Below, piece after piece: positions 1 through 11,792 of a stretch of 64,000 nucleotides of DNA. The notes below the pieces were generated by a model that saw only the letters and a list, made by a program, of their open reading frames with translations, was not told the DNA's origin and did no database searches. The stretch comes from Deinococcus sp. YIM 134068. Lineage in GTDB: Bacteria; Deinococcota; Deinococci; Deinococcales; Deinococcaceae. The position numbers and the translations under genes were made by a program. The stretch spans positions 1 to 64,000 of the forward strand of contig NZ_JAZHPF010000010.1 of the NCBI RefSeq assembly GCF_036543075.1, in the 5' to 3' direction. Position 1 is the stretch's first letter; each line of letters opens with the position of its first letter.

Positions 1-51
1 ACACGTGGTCGGGCCGCCTGACGGCTAACGGGCCGGGCCCTGAGCCGCGCC

Positions 52-1146
52 GTGCCCGAGGGCACCCGTGATGTCCTGCCGCCCGAGTGGGCGTGGCGGG
101 AGCATCTGCGCTCGCGGCTCTCGGGCGTCTTTTCGGGCTGGGGCTACCGGGGGGTGGAATTGCCCGCGCTGGAGTTCGCCTCGGAGGCGCACCCGCAGAC
201 GGGGCGGGCCTTCAAGCTCATCGACTCGGGCGGCGAGGTGCTGGCGCTGCGGAGCGAGTTCACCACGGCGATTGGGCGGCTGGTGCGCGCCCGCTTCCCG
301 GACGGTCCCTTCCCGCTGCGACTCCAGTACGGCGGGCGGCTGTGGCTGCGGACGCTGACGAGTGAGCTGGGGCGGCTGCGCGAGTTCTCGCAGGTCGGGG
401 TGGAACTCGTCGGCGTGGAGACCCCGGCGGCGGACGCGGAGTTGCTGCGGCTGGGAGCGCAGGCGCTGGAGGCGGTCGGTGTGCGCGCGGTGATGGAGGT
501 CGGCTACCCCGGCTTCGTGGACGCCGTGCTGGAGGACGCAGGGCTGCACGGCGAGGCGCGCGACGCCCTCCACGACGCGGTGGACCGCAAGAGCGGCGCG
601 GACGTGGACCTCCTCGCCCGGCGGCACGGGCTGGGGGCGGAGGTGACGCGGACCCTGCACCTGCTGACCGACCTGTATGGCAGCGCCGAGGTGCTGGGGC
701 AGGCGGCAGTTCTGGCACGCGGGGAGCGGGCGCGCTCGGCGGTCGCGCACCTGGAGGCGGTCGCGGCCCTGTGCGGGCCGGGGCTGCTGTTCGACCTGGG
801 GGCCAGCCGCCGTTACGGGTACTACAGCGGCCTCACCTTCCGCGCCTACGCCGAGGGCCTGAACCAGCCCGTGCTGGGCGGCGGGCGCTACAGCCTGTCG
901 GGCGTGCCGGGGGCGGGCTTCGCGGTCGGGCTGGAGCGGCTGACCGAGGTGGCGACGGCGACGCTCCCCCAGGGGCCGGAGGTCGTCCTCGCCCTCGACC
1001 CCGCCGGGGCGGAGACGGCCCGCGCCGCCGGATTGGTGGCCGAACTCGCGTGGACGGACGACCGGGCCGACCTCCTCGCCTACTGTGCCCGCCGAGGGAT
1101 TCGCCGCTGGGCGTCGGGGACGGCCCTGAGCGAGGTGCCCGCGTGA
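52..1146 (+). CDS. hisZ: ATP phosphoribosyltransferase regulatory subunit HisZ
   Basis: HisZ is a catalytically dead histidyl-tRNA synthetase paralogue that complexes with short-form HisG and lets histidine inhibit the first step of histidine synthesis. The 364-residue product opens with [12 protein letters not shown], the class II synthetase-like HisZ start. It keeps the motif 2-like segment LQYGGRLWL and a late GGGRYSL block typical of the HisS fold, and it lacks a C-terminal anticodon-binding domain. The start is GTG at 52, since an in-frame stop lies at 19-21. Its stop overlaps the hisG start as GTGA, implying translational coupling and supporting the pairing. Confidence 0.88.
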   Translation: MPEGTRDVLPPEWAWREHLRSRLSGVFSGWGYRGVELPALEFASEAHPQTGRAFKLIDSGGEVLALRSEFTTAIGRLVRARFPDGPFPLRLQYGGRLWLRTLTSELGRLREFSQVGVELVGVETPAADAELLRLGAQALEAVGVRAVMEVGYPGFVDAVLEDAGLHGEARDALHDAVDRKSGADVDLLARRHGLGAEVTRTLHLLTDLYGSAEVLGQAAVLARGERARSAVAHLEAVAALCGPGLLFDLGASRRYGYYSGLTFRAYAEGLNQPVLGGGRYSLSGVPGAGFAVGLERLTEVATATLPQGPEVVLALDPAGAETARAAGLVAELAWTDDRADLLAYCARRGIRRWASGTALSEVPA

Positions 1147-1808
1147 CCCCGCTCGCGCACCGTGGCCCCGACCACCTGACCCTCGCGCTGCCCAAGGGCC
1201 GCATCTTGGAGGAGGCTGTCTCCCTGCTCTCCCGCGCCGGGCTGCCGCTGACTCTCCCCGAGCGGTCCCGCGCCCTGCGCCACGAGTTCGCCGGCGTGAC
1301 GGTGCTGGAGCTGCGGAATCAGGACGTGCCCGTGTACGTGGACCTCGGCGTGGCGGACGCGGGCATCGTGGGCAAGGACGTGCTGGTGGAGTCGGGGCGG
1401 GCGGTGTACGAACCCGTGGACCTGCGCTTTGCCGCGTGCCGCCTGTCCCTCATCCGGGAGGTCGGCGCGAGCGGCCCCGTTGGGCGGGTCGCCACGAAGT
1501 ACCCCCGCTCGGCCCGCGCATACCTCGCCTCACGCGGTCTCCCCGCCGAGGTCGTCAAGCTCAGCGGCAACATCGAGCTGGCGGCGCTGACGGGCCTCGC
1601 CGACGCCGTGGTGGACCTCGTGCAGACGGGAAGTACCCTGCGCGCGAACAATCTGGAGGAGGTCGAGGTGCTGTTCCACTCCAGCGCCCGCCTCGTCGTG
1701 AACCGCGCGGCCCTCAAGCTGCGGCGCGAGCGGCTGCGGCCCCTGATCGAGCGGCTGCGGGAGCTGACGGGTCACGATCAGCCGGAGCGCGTTCCAGCCG
1801 AGGGTTGA
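1143..1808 (+). CDS. hisG: ATP phosphoribosyltransferase, short form HisG
   Basis: HisG condenses ATP and PRPP to phosphoribosyl-ATP, the committed step of histidine synthesis. The product is 221 residues, the length of the short form that lacks the ACT-like regulatory domain and needs HisZ. Visible family motifs are [14 protein letters not shown] near the N-terminus, [15 protein letters not shown], and the PRPP-binding region [22 protein letters not shown]. The start is a GTG whose last two bases begin the hisZ stop. No further his genes follow; the next gene runs the other way. Confidence 0.92.
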   Translation: MTPLAHRGPDHLTLALPKGRILEEAVSLLSRAGLPLTLPERSRALRHEFAGVTVLELRNQDVPVYVDLGVADAGIVGKDVLVESGRAVYEPVDLRFAACRLSLIREVGASGPVGRVATKYPRSARAYLASRGLPAEVVKLSGNIELAALTGLADAVVDLVQTGSTLRANNLEEVEVLFHSSARLVVNRAALKLRRERLRPLIERLRELTGHDQPERVPAEG

Positions 1809-1824
1809 GGAGGGGCCGAACGAG

Positions 1825-2019
1825 CTACGCCCCTTCTGCCTCCCCTCCTTGCGCGCGTTCGTCCTCCGTCAAGTGATTCCAGATGAAGTCGAGAGCTTCG
1901 AGGAGCAGATCATCCAACTCCTCCTGACTGACCTGCCCGCCTTGAACTTCCTGCCGCTTCTCCATGACGTAACGGTAGAAAAGAACATCCCGGCTTGGTA
2001 ACTCTTCGGATGGCCGCAA
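1825..2019 (-). CDS. small acidic hypothetical protein
   Basis: This is a 64-residue acidic protein of unknown function, with the helical-looking core QEELDDLLLEALDFIWNHLTEDE. The only usable start in frame is TTG at 2019. The frame stays open upstream, so the true N-terminus could be longer, or this could be the remnant of a longer gene. Base composition is slightly less GC-rich than the neighbours. It lies downstream of the 162-residue gene on the same strand, separated by 46 bases. Confidence 0.45.
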   Translation of the reverse strand: MRPSEELPSRDVLFYRYVMEKRQEVQGGQVSQEELDDLLLEALDFIWNHLTEDERAQGGEAEGA

Positions 2020-2065
2020 GACTTCTCCAACTTCGCCTTTTTGAATACCTTCTTGCCTTGATGGC

Positions 2066-2554
2066 CTAGCCGGGAATGTCCGTGTCCGCCAGGTTGCCCG
2101 CCGCGTCGAAGGTGGCCTGGATGGCGTGCCCCGCGAAGATTTCCTCGTCGTCGTCGTAATACACGGTCAGGCCGTCGCTCTCTGCCACCACGGCGTCCAA
2201 TCGCATCAGGCCCAGAAACCGCTCCAGCGTGAGGAGCGTCTCACTCTCCTCGTCGTCGCGGGCGGCCCACCAGTCCTCCGCAAGATCGAGCATCGCGGTC
2301 GCCACCTCGCGCCGGGTGTCCGGTTCGCGCTCCAGGAAGGCAAGGAGGCGTTGCCCGGCTTGGGCGATGTCCTCGGCGGTCAGGCGGGTTTCGTCGTCGT
2401 CCAGCGTGAGGGTCACGTCCTCGCCGCGCCAATTCACCCGCGCCTCCCAGGTCACGCTCACGAGTTCGCGGTGGGGGCCGCCCACGGGACCGCCGAACGT
2501 CCGACGCTCCTCGCGGTGGAAGGTGCCCAGGCCGGGAACGTGTACGTCGTCCAT
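2066..2554 (-). CDS. DUF2262/DUF6985-like hypothetical protein
   Basis: This is a 162-residue, strongly acidic cytosolic protein. The end (DGLTVYYDDDEEIFAGHAI, then a short strand ending in DTDIPG) resembles the C-terminal signature of the DUF2262/DUF6985 families, found in many bacteria with no known activity. The N-terminal half has a beta-strand character (VNWRGEDVTLTLDDD). TAAGAT lies 7 nt before the ATG (minus strand, 2562-2567), indicating a leaderless transcript. The family call is from memory of the motif and is not certain. Confidence 0.6.
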   Translation of the reverse strand: MDDVHVPGLGTFHREERRTFGGPVGGPHRELVSVTWEARVNWRGEDVTLTLDDDETRLTAEDIAQAGQRLLAFLEREPDTRREVATAMLDLAEDWWAARDDEESETLLTLERFLGLMRLDAVVAESDGLTVYYDDDEEIFAGHAIQATFDAAGNLADTDIPG

Positions 2555-2564
2555 GTTGCCGATC

Positions 2565-3788
2565 TTAGGTCAGGACCGCTTCCCTCCCCAGCGCCTCCGC
2601 CATGCGCTCCAACGCCTCGACCAGCAGCGGGCGGCTCGTGGCGAAGTTGACGCGGACGAAGCCCTGATACCTCTCCTTGTGGCCCTCCGGCGCGAAGAGG
2701 GGGCCGTCGTTGATCGCCACCTTCGCCTCCTCCAACAACAACTTCTGCATCTCCCCTGCCCGTGGGTGAGCGCGCAGGTCCAGCCACGCGAGGTAGGTCG
2801 CCTCCACCGGAAAGGACCGCGCCCAGGGCAGCCGCGTCTCCACGAACGCCTGCAACACGTCGCGGTTGCCGCGCAGGTAGGCCACCGTCTCCCTCAGCCA
2901 CGGGCCGCCGCCTTGCAGGGCCGCCTGCCACATCGTCACGCTCAGGGCGGAGGGGTGGCCCATCAGCCCCCCGGCGGCGGCACGCACCCGCTTCACGAGG
3001 TCGGGGTCATGGCCCACCATCGCGCCGATGCCGAGGCCCGCCGTGTTGTACGCCTTGCACGGCCCGGTCAGCGTGACGGTCCTCTCCCGCACGCGCGGGT
3101 CGGCGGCGAAGGACTCGAAGGGCGCGTCCGTCAGCCGCAGGTCGGCGTGCAGCTCGTCGGACATCACCCACAGGTCGCGGGCCAGCACGAAGTCACGCAA
3201 TCGGGCGAGTTCTCCTGCGTCCCACACCCGTCCGGTCGGGTTGTGCGGGTGGCAGAGCAGGAGGAGCCTGCACCCCTCGGCGGCGGCCTCCAGCGCGTCC
3301 CAGTCGATCTCCCAGCGCGCCCCTCCCTCAGCGAGCGGCGCGGCGGCCACCCGTCGCCCCTGCTCGGTGATGGCGAGGTGGAAGGGGTGGTACACGGGCG
3401 TCATGGTGAGGACCGGCTCGCCCGGCGCGGTGAGGGCGCTGACGGTGGCATAGATGCCCGGCACCACGCCCGGCAGGAAGAGGACGCCCTCCTCGGGCAC
3501 GTCCGTCAACCCCCCCGTGGCGAGGTGGGCGCGCAATTGCCCGTTGAGCGTGCGGTCGCCGAGAAGCTGGTGGTAGCCCAGCCCGCGCGTCAGCCGCTCG
3601 CGCAGGGCACCCAGGATGGGGGGCGCGACCGGGTAATCCATGTCGGCGACCCACAGCGGGATGACGCCCTCCTCGAAGAAGGTCCACTTCAGGCTGTCGG
3701 GGTGGCGCAGGGTGGCGGGGTCGAGGGAGCCGTAGGGGCCAGCGACGGAGGGATCGGGCAGGAGTTCGGTCGGCGTCGCGTCGCTCAT
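2565..3788 (-). CDS. PatB/MalY-type PLP aminotransferase / C-S lyase
   Basis: This fold type I PLP enzyme resembles the PatB/MalY cystathionine beta-lyases, which cleave C-S bonds to give homocysteine or thiols, pyruvate and ammonia. The 407-residue product has PLWVADMDYPVAPPI near the N-terminus, the HPHNPTGRVW loop, SDELHADL (PLP ring aspartate) and the Schiff-base lysine in GPCKAYNTAGLGI. The chosen ATG at 3788 starts MSDATP; TATCCT at 3795-3800 on the minus strand lies 6 nt upstream. It is divergent from mtnN, which fits a shared role in methionine and sulfur recycling, but the substrate is not proven. Confidence 0.85.
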   Translation of the reverse strand: MSDATPTELLPDPSVAGPYGSLDPATLRHPDSLKWTFFEEGVIPLWVADMDYPVAPPILGALRERLTRGLGYHQLLGDRTLNGQLRAHLATGGLTDVPEEGVLFLPGVVPGIYATVSALTAPGEPVLTMTPVYHPFHLAITEQGRRVAAAPLAEGGARWEIDWDALEAAAEGCRLLLLCHPHNPTGRVWDAGELARLRDFVLARDLWVMSDELHADLRLTDAPFESFAADPRVRERTVTLTGPCKAYNTAGLGIGAMVGHDPDLVKRVRAAAGGLMGHPSALSVTMWQAALQGGGPWLRETVAYLRGNRDVLQAFVETRLPWARSFPVEATYLAWLDLRAHPRAGEMQKLLLEEAKVAINDGPLFAPEGHKERYQGFVRVNFATSRPLLVEALERMAEALGREAVLT

Positions 3789-3838
3789 GGGGGGAGGATA
3801 CGCCCGGACTCCCGGCTGTGGGCCGTACACTGACCCCG

Positions 3839-4534
3839 ATGCTGGCGATCATTGGCGCGATGGATGAGGAAATAGAGTTGCTACTCGCGGAGTTGCGGGA
3901 GCGCGAGGACCTGACACGGCCCGGCGTGACCCTGCACCGGGGCGTTTTGGACGGCGTGCCCGTCCTGCTCACGCGCGGCGGCATCGGCAAGGTGAATGCG
4001 GCGATGACGACGACGCACCTCATTTCGGCGGGGGCCACGCAGGTCATCTTCACGGGCGTTGCTGGCGGCGTGGCACCGGGGCTGCGGGTAGGCGACATCG
4101 TGGTGAGTACCGATCTCGTGCAGCACGACGTGGACGTGACGGCGCTGGGCTACGACCCCGGCACCATGCCGGGCGAACCCGCCGCGTGGCCCGCCGACGA
4201 GCGGTTGCGCGCGGTGGCTCTGGCGGCGGCGGGCGAGGTGGACGGCGTGCGCGCGGTGGAGGGCCGGGTGGCGAGCGGCGATCAGTTCATCGCCTCGCGC
4301 GAGGGGGCCGGGCGGCTGTGGGGCACGTTCGGGGCCGCCTGCGCCGAGATGGAGGGGGCCGCCGTCGCTCAGGTGTGCGCCAAAGCGGGCGTGCCCTTCG
4401 TCGTCATCCGCAGCGTGAGCGACACTGCCGACAAGGACGCCAACACGGACTACCGGACCTTCATGCCCCTCGTCGCCCGGCACGCCAAACAGGTCGTGCG
4501 TGGAATGCTCGCCCGGCTGTCGGCGCAGGCATAG
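3839..4534 (+). CDS. mtnN: 5'-methylthioadenosine/S-adenosylhomocysteine nucleosidase
   Basis: MtnN hydrolyses the N-glycosidic bond of MTA and SAH, recycling methionine and controlling methylation by-products. The 231-residue product begins with the family hallmark MLAIIGAMDEEIELL. It has GVAGGVAPGLRVGDIVVSTDLVQHDVD, the substrate segment AEMEGAAVAQVC, and the catalytic aspartate in VIRSVSDTADK. TACACT at 3826-3831 lies 7 nt before the ATG, so the mRNA is probably leaderless. The gene diverges from the PatB/MalY-type lyase with only 50 bp between starts. Confidence 0.95.
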   Translation: MLAIIGAMDEEIELLLAELREREDLTRPGVTLHRGVLDGVPVLLTRGGIGKVNAAMTTTHLISAGATQVIFTGVAGGVAPGLRVGDIVVSTDLVQHDVDVTALGYDPGTMPGEPAAWPADERLRAVALAAAGEVDGVRAVEGRVASGDQFIASREGAGRLWGTFGAACAEMEGAAVAQVCAKAGVPFVVIRSVSDTADKDANTDYRTFMPLVARHAKQVVRGMLARLSAQA

Positions 4535-4647
4535 GCGGTGGGTAGGACTTCAGCTCTGGGTGTTCTCGTTAGGAGGACACTCCTTGACGGTGGAAGTCCT
4601 CTAATTCTGTCGGGGAGCGTCCACGAGAACGCGCCGCCGGTCTGCCC
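4535..4647. other. intergenic region with nested inverted repeats before lrgA-like gene
   Basis: The gap contains two nested complementary pairs: TTCTCGT (4563-4569) with ACGAGAA (4623-4629), and AGGACTT (4544-4550) with AAGTCCT (4594-4600). TTGACG at 4584-4589 could be a -35 element but no well-spaced -10 is visible. A structured leader or operator for the LrgA/LrgB-like pair is possible. Confidence 0.35.
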
Positions 4648-5031
4648 ATGACCTCACCCCCCGCCTCCGCCACCCGCGCCCTCCCCGCCCCGGTGCGCCT
4701 CGTGCTCGGTCTCGGTATCCTCGTCGGCTTCGCGGCCCTCGGCACAGGTCTCATCACGGTCCTGCGGCTGCCGCTGCCCGGCTCGGTCGTCGGGATGGTG
4801 CTGCTGTGGGCGGCCCTGTCGCTGGGGCTGGTACGGCTCCACTGGATCGAGGCGGCGGCGGACGGGCTGCTGGGCGTCCTCGGGCTGCTGTTCGTGCCCG
4901 CGACCGTGGGCGTCATCGAGTACCTGTCGGCGGGGGCGGCGTGGGCGCTGTGGCTGCTCGTCATGCTCGCCGGGCTGCTGCTGGGGGCGGGGACGGCGGG
5001 CGTGCTGGCGTCGCGGCTGGTGCGGGGGTGA
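4648..5031 (+). CDS. LrgA/CidA family holin-like membrane protein
   Basis: This 127-residue integral membrane protein has four predicted helices. Family marks are LPLPGSVVGMVLLWAAL and LLFVPATVGVIEYL. LrgA/CidA proteins act as holin- or transporter-like partners of LrgB and are linked to murein hydrolase export, pyruvate uptake and cell lysis in other bacteria. The LrgB-like gene follows 88 bases downstream on the same strand. The two are separated by a period-7 repeat array, which is unusual for a tightly paired operon. Confidence 0.85.
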   Translation: MTSPPASATRALPAPVRLVLGLGILVGFAALGTGLITVLRLPLPGSVVGMVLLWAALSLGLVRLHWIEAAADGLLGVLGLLFVPATVGVIEYLSAGAAWALWLLVMLAGLLLGAGTAGVLASRLVRG

Positions 5032-5036
5032 GGGTG

Positions 5037-5111
5037 AGCAGTCAGCCGTCAGCTTTCAGCCATCAGCTCTCAGCCGTCAGCCTTTGGCCTTTTGCCTTCG
5101 ATCTTCTGCCC
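5037..5111. repeat. period-7 degenerate repeat array (AGCNNTC dialect)
   Basis: About ten tandem heptads read AGCAGTC, AGCCGTC, AGCTTTC, AGCCATC, AGCTCTC, AGCCGTC, then drift to GGCCTTT, TGCCTTC and GATCTTC. The period is strict while three positions vary. The array fills the gap between the LrgA-like and LrgB-like genes. Confidence 0.85.
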
Positions 5112-5119
5112 ACCCCCGC

Positions 5120-5776
5120 ATGATCTGGGTCGCCCTCACTCTCCTCGCCTTCGCGCTCGGCGTCGTGGCGCAGCTTCGGGTACGGCATCCGCTCGCCAAC
5201 CCGACGCTGATCGCCACGGTGGTCGTCGCGGGGATGCTCCTCGCGTCGGGCACGCCGTACCGGGTTTACGGCGAGGAGGTGCGGCCCGTCTCCTTCCTGC
5301 TCGGTCCGGCGGTGGTGGCGCTCGCGGTGCCGCTGTACCGCCTGCGGGCGCTGCTGGCGCGCGAGTGGCGGGCGCTGGCGCTGGGGAGCGTGGTGGGCAC
5401 GCTCGTCGGGGTGGGGACGGACGCGGGGCTGGCCCACCTCCTCGGCCTGAGCGTGGAGGCGCAACGTTCACTGACGACTGCCCCGGCCACAAGTCCGGTC
5501 GCGCTGCAACTCGCCCCCCTCACGGGCGCACCCCCGGTCCTCGCGGCGACGCTCGCCGTGCTGTCGGGGCTGGTGGGAGCACTGGTGCTGCCGACTGCGC
5601 TGACACGGCTGGGCGTGCGGCATCCCCTCGCGCGGGGCGTCGCCATCGGCTGCGTCGCCCACGGGGTCGGCACCGCCCGCGCCCGCGAGGAGGGAGAGAC
5701 GACCGGGGCCGCGAGCAGCATCGGCATGGGGCTGGCCGCGCTGGTGGTCACGCTGGTGGTGGCGCTGATGGGGTGA
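5120..5776 (+). CDS. LrgB/CidB family membrane protein
   Basis: This 218-residue multi-pass membrane protein is the usual partner of LrgA/CidA. Family blocks visible are the early NPTLIATVVVAGMLL, SFLLGPAVVALAVPLY, RSLTTAPATSPVAL (the SVTTPIA-type loop) and GCVAHGVGTARAREE near the C-terminus, equivalent to the conserved SHGIGTARA. The ATG at 5120 (MIWVALT) was chosen because upstream codons fall inside the repeat array. The pair probably acts at the cytoplasmic membrane; its exact substrate is unknown. Confidence 0.88.
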   Translation: MIWVALTLLAFALGVVAQLRVRHPLANPTLIATVVVAGMLLASGTPYRVYGEEVRPVSFLLGPAVVALAVPLYRLRALLAREWRALALGSVVGTLVGVGTDAGLAHLLGLSVEAQRSLTTAPATSPVALQLAPLTGAPPVLAATLAVLSGLVGALVLPTALTRLGVRHPLARGVAIGCVAHGVGTARAREEGETTGAASSIGMGLAALVVTLVVALMG

Positions 5777-5817
5777 GTCGGGAAGGAACCCACCGCATTC
5801 CCTGAAGTGAGCGAGAG

Positions 5818-6078
5818 TCATGCCCGACCGCCGAACAGCAGATACTTGGCGACCTCTCCCGTCAATTCGCCCGACATAGCCCATTCGTAGGGAGTCATGT
5901 TCTCGCGCTCATCACGGACAGCGCGCAGGGCAGCCCTCAGCGTCTCGTCATCCGCCCCCGCCGCGAAAACAGCACGGAGCCGGGCGACGACCGCAGGCTC
6001 GCGGTAGTCCACGCCGGGTTGTGTGGTTGTCTCGCTCTCCACCCCAGAGTCAGGAGACAGGGAAATCTCTCCGTCCAT
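5818..6078 (-). CDS. small hypothetical protein coupled to the Psd-like gene
   Basis: This is an 86-residue acidic soluble protein I do not recognise. The middle is helical (EPAVVARLRAVFAAG, then DDETLRAALRAVRDERE) and it ends MTPYEWAMSGELTGEVAKYL. Its ATG shares one base with the stop of the upstream Psd-like gene (TGATG), so the two are very likely translationally coupled. The coupling suggests, without proving, a joint function at the membrane. Confidence 0.65.
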   Translation of the reverse strand: MDGEISLSPDSGVESETTTQPGVDYREPAVVARLRAVFAAGADDETLRAALRAVRDERENMTPYEWAMSGELTGEVAKYLLFGGRA

Positions 6079-6752
6079 CAGACAGACGCCCCCTCCACCC
6101 GCCCCACCACCGTCTCCGCCCCCGTCACCCGGTCGCTCACGCTGACCTGCGGCGTGGCATTTGCCGGAAGCGTCAGGAGAACAAGACCGCCCTCCTCCAG
6201 GAAGGCGAGCTTGTGCCCGGCGCGGGCCTCGTCGCCCTGCCGGAGATAGGAGGTCGCCTTCAGCCCGTGCGCCCCCGCCACGAGCGTGACGCTCACGCCA
6301 CCGTCGAGGGTCGTCGTGTGACGCTCGTTCTCCGCCACGCCGGACGTGCCGAGGAGGTCGGCGGGATAGCCCAGAAGGGAGGCGACGGTCGCGGCTCCTC
6401 CCAGCGGGACGTTCCGGCGGCTCTCCATGTGGGTGACACCGGCACGCCCACCCACCGGGGCATAGACGTAATGCGCGTCCAGCGGCCCGACGAGGAGGCC
6501 GATGAGCCAACCTTCAGAGACAGCAGTGCCCGTGAGGTCGCGGATATTCAGCGGCGCGTCGAGCGTTTCCACCCGTACCTCTCCCCCCTCAATGCGGCGC
6601 ACGAAGCTCACGAGGCCGTCGGCGGGGCTGAGGACCGCTCCGGCGTCGGCGGGCGGGATGCGAATGGGGTCGCGGTAACGGTAAACGCCACGCACGTACA
6701 CGGCGGCTCCGAGCGCGGCGAGGGGCAGGACGAGGCGGGTTAGGCGCGACAT
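6078..6752 (-). CDS. phosphatidylserine decarboxylase-like protein lacking the cleavage serine
   Basis: The 224-residue product follows the Psd family layout: an N-terminal membrane helix, then YRYRDPIRIPP, AVLSPADGLVSFV, GPLDAHYVYAPVGGR and AENERHTTTL. Psd normally self-cleaves at a serine in a late FGS/GST motif to make its pyruvoyl cofactor. Here the equivalent stretch reads KLAFLEEGGLVLLTLP and has no serine, so ordinary decarboxylase activity looks unlikely. The start MSRLTRL is supported by TACACT (minus, 6759-6764) 6 nt upstream. The small gene downstream overlaps its stop. Confidence 0.72.
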   Translation of the reverse strand: MSRLTRLVLPLAALGAAVYVRGVYRYRDPIRIPPADAGAVLSPADGLVSFVRRIEGGEVRVETLDAPLNIRDLTGTAVSEGWLIGLLVGPLDAHYVYAPVGGRAGVTHMESRRNVPLGGAATVASLLGYPADLLGTSGVAENERHTTTLDGGVSVTLVAGAHGLKATSYLRQGDEARAGHKLAFLEEGGLVLLTLPANATPQVSVSDRVTGAETVVGRVEGASV

Positions 6753-6892
6753 GGGCGGAGTGTAGAGGAGGCGTGGGAGGGGGAAGGGTGGCCTGGGCGG
6801 TGGGCTTGATTCCTCACGCCGAACGAGGAGTCGGACCGCCGATGAACCCCTTTCCAACTCAGCGTTCAGAAAGCAGCACCCACCCTGGTCTC

Positions 6893-6923
6893 TGCTGGCC
6901 GCTGGAAGCTGGCGGCTGGCCGC
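6893..6923. repeat. period-7 repeat array (CTGGCCG dialect)
   Basis: Four heptads CTGGCCG, CTGGAAG, CTGGCGG, CTGGCCG run up to the 3' end of the cyclophilin gene. This is the complement-type dialect of the CCAG arrays elsewhere in the window. No opposite arm is visible nearby. Confidence 0.7.
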
Positions 6924-6926
6924 CCC

Positions 6927-7586
<660 letters not shown>

Positions 7587-7611
7587 GGGCCTCAGCCTAC
7601 CGCGCTCACCC

Positions 7612-7640
7612 GACCCACTGACCACTGACTACTTCCCACT
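7612..7640. repeat. short period-7 array (ACCACTG dialect)
   Basis: CCCACTG, ACCACTG, ACTACTT, CCCACTC repeats lie between the cyclophilin and Lrp genes. The period of seven is kept but the unit differs from the AGC arrays. Confidence 0.55.
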
Positions 7641-7643
7641 CCC

Positions 7644-8114
7644 TCACTCCAGCGCCAGGCTCGTCGTGTACTTCTCCTGCTTGACCACGATGGTACTCGC
7701 CGTGTTCCGCACGCCGGGCGTGGCGGCCAGCACGTCCACGAGGAAGGTCTGGTAGGCGTCGAGGTCGGCCACGCACACCTTGAGGAGATAGTCGGTGTCG
7801 CCGAGACACAGGTAACACTCCAGCACCTCGGGGCGGGCGCGCATGTGGTCGGCGAAGGTCTCGAAGCCCTGCTTGGTCTGCTTGTCGAGCGTCACCCGCA
7901 CGAGCACCATCAGGTCCCGCCCGACGAGCTTGGGGTCCAGCAGCGCCACATAGCGGTTGATGATGCCCTCCTCCTCCAGCCGCCGCACCCGGCGCAACGT
8001 GGGCGCGGGCGTCAGGCCGATCTCGTCGGCGAGTTCCGTGTTGGCGATGCGCGCGTCCCGCTGGAGGATGGCGAGGATGCGGCGGTCGGTGGCATCGAGT
8101 TCGGGCGTGGACAT
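7644..8114 (-). CDS. Lrp/AsnC family transcriptional regulator
   Basis: The 156-residue regulator has an N-terminal winged helix-turn-helix (LDATDRRILAILQRDARIANTELADEIGL, with recognition helix TPAPTLRRVRRLEEEGII) and a C-terminal RAM/AsnC ligand domain (VLECYLCLGDTDYLLKV, LPGV-like ATPGVRNTAST). It is divergent from alanine dehydrogenase with 162 bp between starts. This matches the known arrangement in which an Lrp-family protein senses alanine or leucine and controls ald. TAAACT lies 10 nt upstream of the start. Confidence 0.92.
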   Translation of the reverse strand: MSTPELDATDRRILAILQRDARIANTELADEIGLTPAPTLRRVRRLEEEGIINRYVALLDPKLVGRDLMVLVRVTLDKQTKQGFETFADHMRARPEVLECYLCLGDTDYLLKVCVADLDAYQTFLVDVLAATPGVRNTASTIVVKQEKYTTSLALE

Positions 8115-8276
8115 AAATGGGAGGAGTTTAGCCTATCCGCGCAACGGTATTGCCAGTCTCGTGCATAGAGAGGGGCTTAAAGCAATCCAAAACGGCGAGG
8201 CTCCTGCTACCATTGCGCCACCAGAACACGAGCGAGTGGGCGGGGCAGTGACCCGTCCGGCACGCGGAGGCACAGC
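8115..8276. promoter_or_regulatory. divergent lrp-family/ald control region
   Basis: The region holds the regulator promoter (TAAACT, minus strand 8125-8130) and the ald Shine-Dalgarno GGAGG about 6 nt before its ATG. The middle (around 8180-8200) is AT-richer, including AAAGCAATCCAAAAC, a reasonable place for Lrp-family binding. No perfect palindrome was found. Confidence 0.5.
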
Positions 8277-9383
<1,107 letters not shown>

Positions 9384-9434
9384 GACGGAGGATGGATACG
9401 GGGGCGGCGGGCCGGGAAGAGGGGTCCGCCGCCC

Positions 9435-9734
9435 CTACCCTTTGGCCGGGAGGACGTGGGAGTGCTTCATCTCCAAAATGCCGCCAAAGTAGGGCCGGAC
9501 CTCCGCGAAGAAGTCCCGGAAACCCGGCGACCGCCGGAATCCCTGCTCGTGCCCCTCGATGGAGTCCCACTCGATGCGGACGACCCAGTTCTCCGGCTCC
9601 TCCACCCCCTGCGACATCTCGAACTTCAGGCAATGTAGGTCGGCCTCCAGCAGGACGGCGGCGCGGCGGTAGGCGTCGGCGAAGGCCTCGGCCTGCTCGG
9701 GCGGAATGCGGTAGCGGATGTATTCGACGACCAT
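9435..9734 (-). CDS. antibiotic biosynthesis monooxygenase (ABM) domain protein
   Basis: This is a single ABM ferredoxin-like domain of 99 residues (VVEYIRYRIPPEQAEAFADAYRRAAVLLEA, then CLKFEMSQGVEEPENWVVRIEWDSIEGHEQGF). Members are small dimeric enzymes that act on quinones, haem or other aromatics without cofactors, and many are uncharacterised. The start MVVEYIRY has an AAGAGG site 4 nt upstream. It is convergent with ald. No catalytic assignment can be made from sequence. Confidence 0.75.
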   Translation of the reverse strand: MVVEYIRYRIPPEQAEAFADAYRRAAVLLEADLHCLKFEMSQGVEEPENWVVRIEWDSIEGHEQGFRRSPGFRDFFAEVRPYFGGILEMKHSHVLPAKG

Positions 9735-9912
9735 ACGGCCTCTTGAGAGCGGCTGGAATGGCCCAACTTGATGTCCGGCTTGCACGGGGCAAGTCCTTCT
9801 TGGCTACCCGACTCAACAGTACAGGTTCATCCGGTCCAGTCTCCTCGTTTGAACACGGCAAAAGGACGCCTCCCGGACCATTCTCCCCCGCCTTCCGGCG
9901 TACCCTACCCTC

Positions 9913-11736
<1,824 letters not shown>

Positions 11737-11741
11737 GGGGC

Positions 11742-11770
11742 GGCCAGCCGCCAGCTTCCAGCGGCCAGCG
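11742..11770. repeat. period-7 repeat array (NNCCAGC dialect)
   Basis: Four heptads GGCCAGC, CGCCAGC, TTCCAGC, GGCCAGC lie just after the ABC exporter stop. The same four-unit layout recurs at 15320-15348. Confidence 0.75.
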
Positions 11771-11792
11771 AATAAGAGGGGGGGTCGCAGGG

